Of a stretch of DNA of 7,790 nt, positions 6,978 to 7,790 are shown one piece after another. The position numbers and the translations under genes are program-made. The DNA lies in assembly GCA_003567495.1 (NCBI GenBank), contig PWZK01000188.1, positions 1-7,790 on the forward strand, written 5' to 3'. This stretch comes from Candidatus Brocadiaceae bacterium. Its GTDB lineage: Bacteria; Planctomycetota; Brocadiia; SM23-32. Under the pieces are notes generated by a model. That model searched no databases, was not told where the DNA came from, and saw only the letters and a program-made list of their open reading frames with translations. Each line of letters begins with the position of its first letter. The stretch's first letter is position 1.

Positions 6978-7030
6978 AAAGCTTTTTTTTCCGGGAAGGT
7001 TTTGTTGTGCACACGTTTCTGTTTTAAACG

Positions 7031-7036
7031 AAGGTG
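7031..7036 (+). promoter_or_regulatory. Ribosome binding site of the pilM-like gene
   Basis: AAGGTG lies 6 nt before the ATG at 7043, close to ideal spacing. It supports that start, and contrasts with cobO, panC and the secreted-protein gene, which lack such a site. Confidence 0.7.
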
Positions 7037-7042
7037 CTTATC

Positions 7043-7790
7043 ATGTCGGTTTCAAAAGTTTGGGCCATAGATCTGGGACATAGCGCTATCAAAGCCGCAC
7101 TTGTTGTCTCCGACGGCGACGGAGTCAAGGTGCTGGATGCCGCTATCGTTTCGCTTCCGCCGGCGTCGGGCCACGGAGAAGAGCTATGCCGTGACATGCG
7201 CGTCTGGAAGGCGCTTGAGGGGCTTGAAAGTCGTTACAGGATAAGCAAATATCCAGTAGCTCTGTCCATACCGCCCGAGAATACGTTGATAAGGGAGATC
7301 GACATTACGTTGTTGAGGAAGCGCAGTCTTGAGCAGCTTGTATATTTTGAAGCGCTTAACGCCATTCCCTATGTTCTGGACGATGTTGTATGGGACTATC
7401 ACATATTTGCCAGCGAGTTGGAACAAAAACCCGGTGCCAATTTTACCGGGCTGATTTTTGCTGCGAAAAAATCCTCCGTTCATGCTTATATTCAATCTTT
7501 TTCAGATGTGGTTACCGACACGATAGTCGATATGATTTTGTCGCCCATGGGCATACTCGGGCTGATGCATTTTGAGCGCCCGGAAAACGCTTCATGTCTC
7601 GGAATTGATATTGGGGAGTCGGGTTGCAGTATGGCTTTAAACTCGCTCAAAGAGTTTGTCGGCAATCCCTGGGTCAATGAAAGGCTGCGCCAGGTTGCCC
7701 TGCAAGAACTGAAAAGATGCAATCCTTTCGGCAGATGCCGCCTTTTCAGTGAGGGTCGTTTTCGCGAAATGAGGCTTTGTGACTGCAAAG
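7043..7790 (+). CDS. pilM: PilM-like actin-fold ATPase, type IV pilus or type II secretion (3' end outside window)
   Basis: The frame is open from an ATG at 7043 through the right edge: 249 codons, C-terminus missing. PilM is a cytoplasmic actin/FtsA-like ATP-binding protein that links the type IV pilus machine to PilN at the inner membrane. Visible landmarks are the phosphate-1 loop AIDLGHSAIKAAL at 8-20 (D10, G12, K17); SIPPENTLIREI at about 75-86, like the PilM segment after the first strands; YFEALNAIPYVLDDVVWDY at about 100-118, matching the family's 'P-Y/F-x-l-d-e/d' stretch; GLIFAAKKSSVHAYI at about 134-148; and the phosphate-2 loop GIDIGESG at 187-194. No signal peptide or membrane segment is seen, as expected. 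The residues after phosphate-2 are Cys- and Arg-rich and do not obviously follow the usual PilM pattern. GspL of type II secretion has a related domain and is the main alternative; pilN/pilO or gsp genes would be expected downstream. Confidence 0.75.
   Translation, partial: MSVSKVWAIDLGHSAIKAALVVSDGDGVKVLDAAIVSLPPASGHGEELCRDMRVWKALEGLESRYRISKYPVALSIPPENTLIREIDITLLRKRSLEQLVYFEALNAIPYVLDDVVWDYHIFASELEQKPGANFTGLIFAAKKSSVHAYIQSFSDVVTDTIVDMILSPMGILGLMHFERPENASCLGIDIGESGCSMALNSLKEFVGNPWVNERLRQVALQELKRCNPFGRCRLFSEGRFREMRLCDCK

Noticed and set aside
6981..6990. T-run of eight after AAAGC, possible cobO terminator
   Set aside because: The only self-complementary sequence before it is AAAGCTTT, which has no loop and cannot form a stem, so a terminator is not supported.
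7006..7013. Palindrome TGTGCACA upstream of the pilM-like gene
   Set aside because: It is 8 bp, is not repeated in the window and is not placed against a recognisable promoter, so it is too weak to call an operator.

Overview
This window looks like chromosomal DNA from a Gram-negative-type bacterium of moderate GC content. It carries a Sec signal peptide, a PilM-like pilus or secretion protein, and core metabolic genes. The mix of an S1 sulfatase, a secreted beta-sandwich protein, starts without Shine-Dalgarno sites and short tandem intergenic repeats recalls the PVC group (Lentisphaerota, Kiritimatiellota, Verrucomicrobiota). That placement is an impression from gene content, not a demonstrated one. 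No rRNA, tRNA, CRISPR array, insertion sequence or prophage gene was found.

Left and centre (1-6120, minus strand): four closely packed genes read right to left: valS (valyl-tRNA synthetase), panC (pantothenate synthetase), an S1-family sulfatase, and a secreted protein with a probable mutarotase-like beta-sandwich that runs off the left edge. The gaps are 28 nt (valS-panC), a 14-nt overlap (panC-sulfatase) and 60 nt (sulfatase-secreted protein). One transcript from the promoter upstream of valS is therefore likely. Two housekeeping genes thus appear to share a transcript with two genes of a carbohydrate-sulfate type.

Divergent control region (6121-6280): two sigma70-like promoters lie back to back, both with a perfect TATAAT and a 17-nt spacer. 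One fires left into valS and the other right into cobO. A small GC-rich inverted repeat sits between their -35 boxes. The cobO promoter is so close to the start codon that the mRNA should be leaderless or nearly so.

Right (6281-7790, plus strand): cobO (corrinoid adenosyltransferase, vitamin B12 activation) is followed by a 228-nt gene-free stretch. This holds a perfect 10-bp hairpin, a tandem array of heptamers and a degenerate heptamer stretch in the opposite orientation, and looks like a dispersed repeat element. A PilM-like actin-fold ATPase gene then begins after a good ribosome binding site and runs off the right edge.

No clearly novel multi-gene system is visible. The points most worth a second look are the mixed housekeeping-sulfatase operon, the sulfatase with no export signal, the likely leaderless cobO transcript and the heptamer repeat element.
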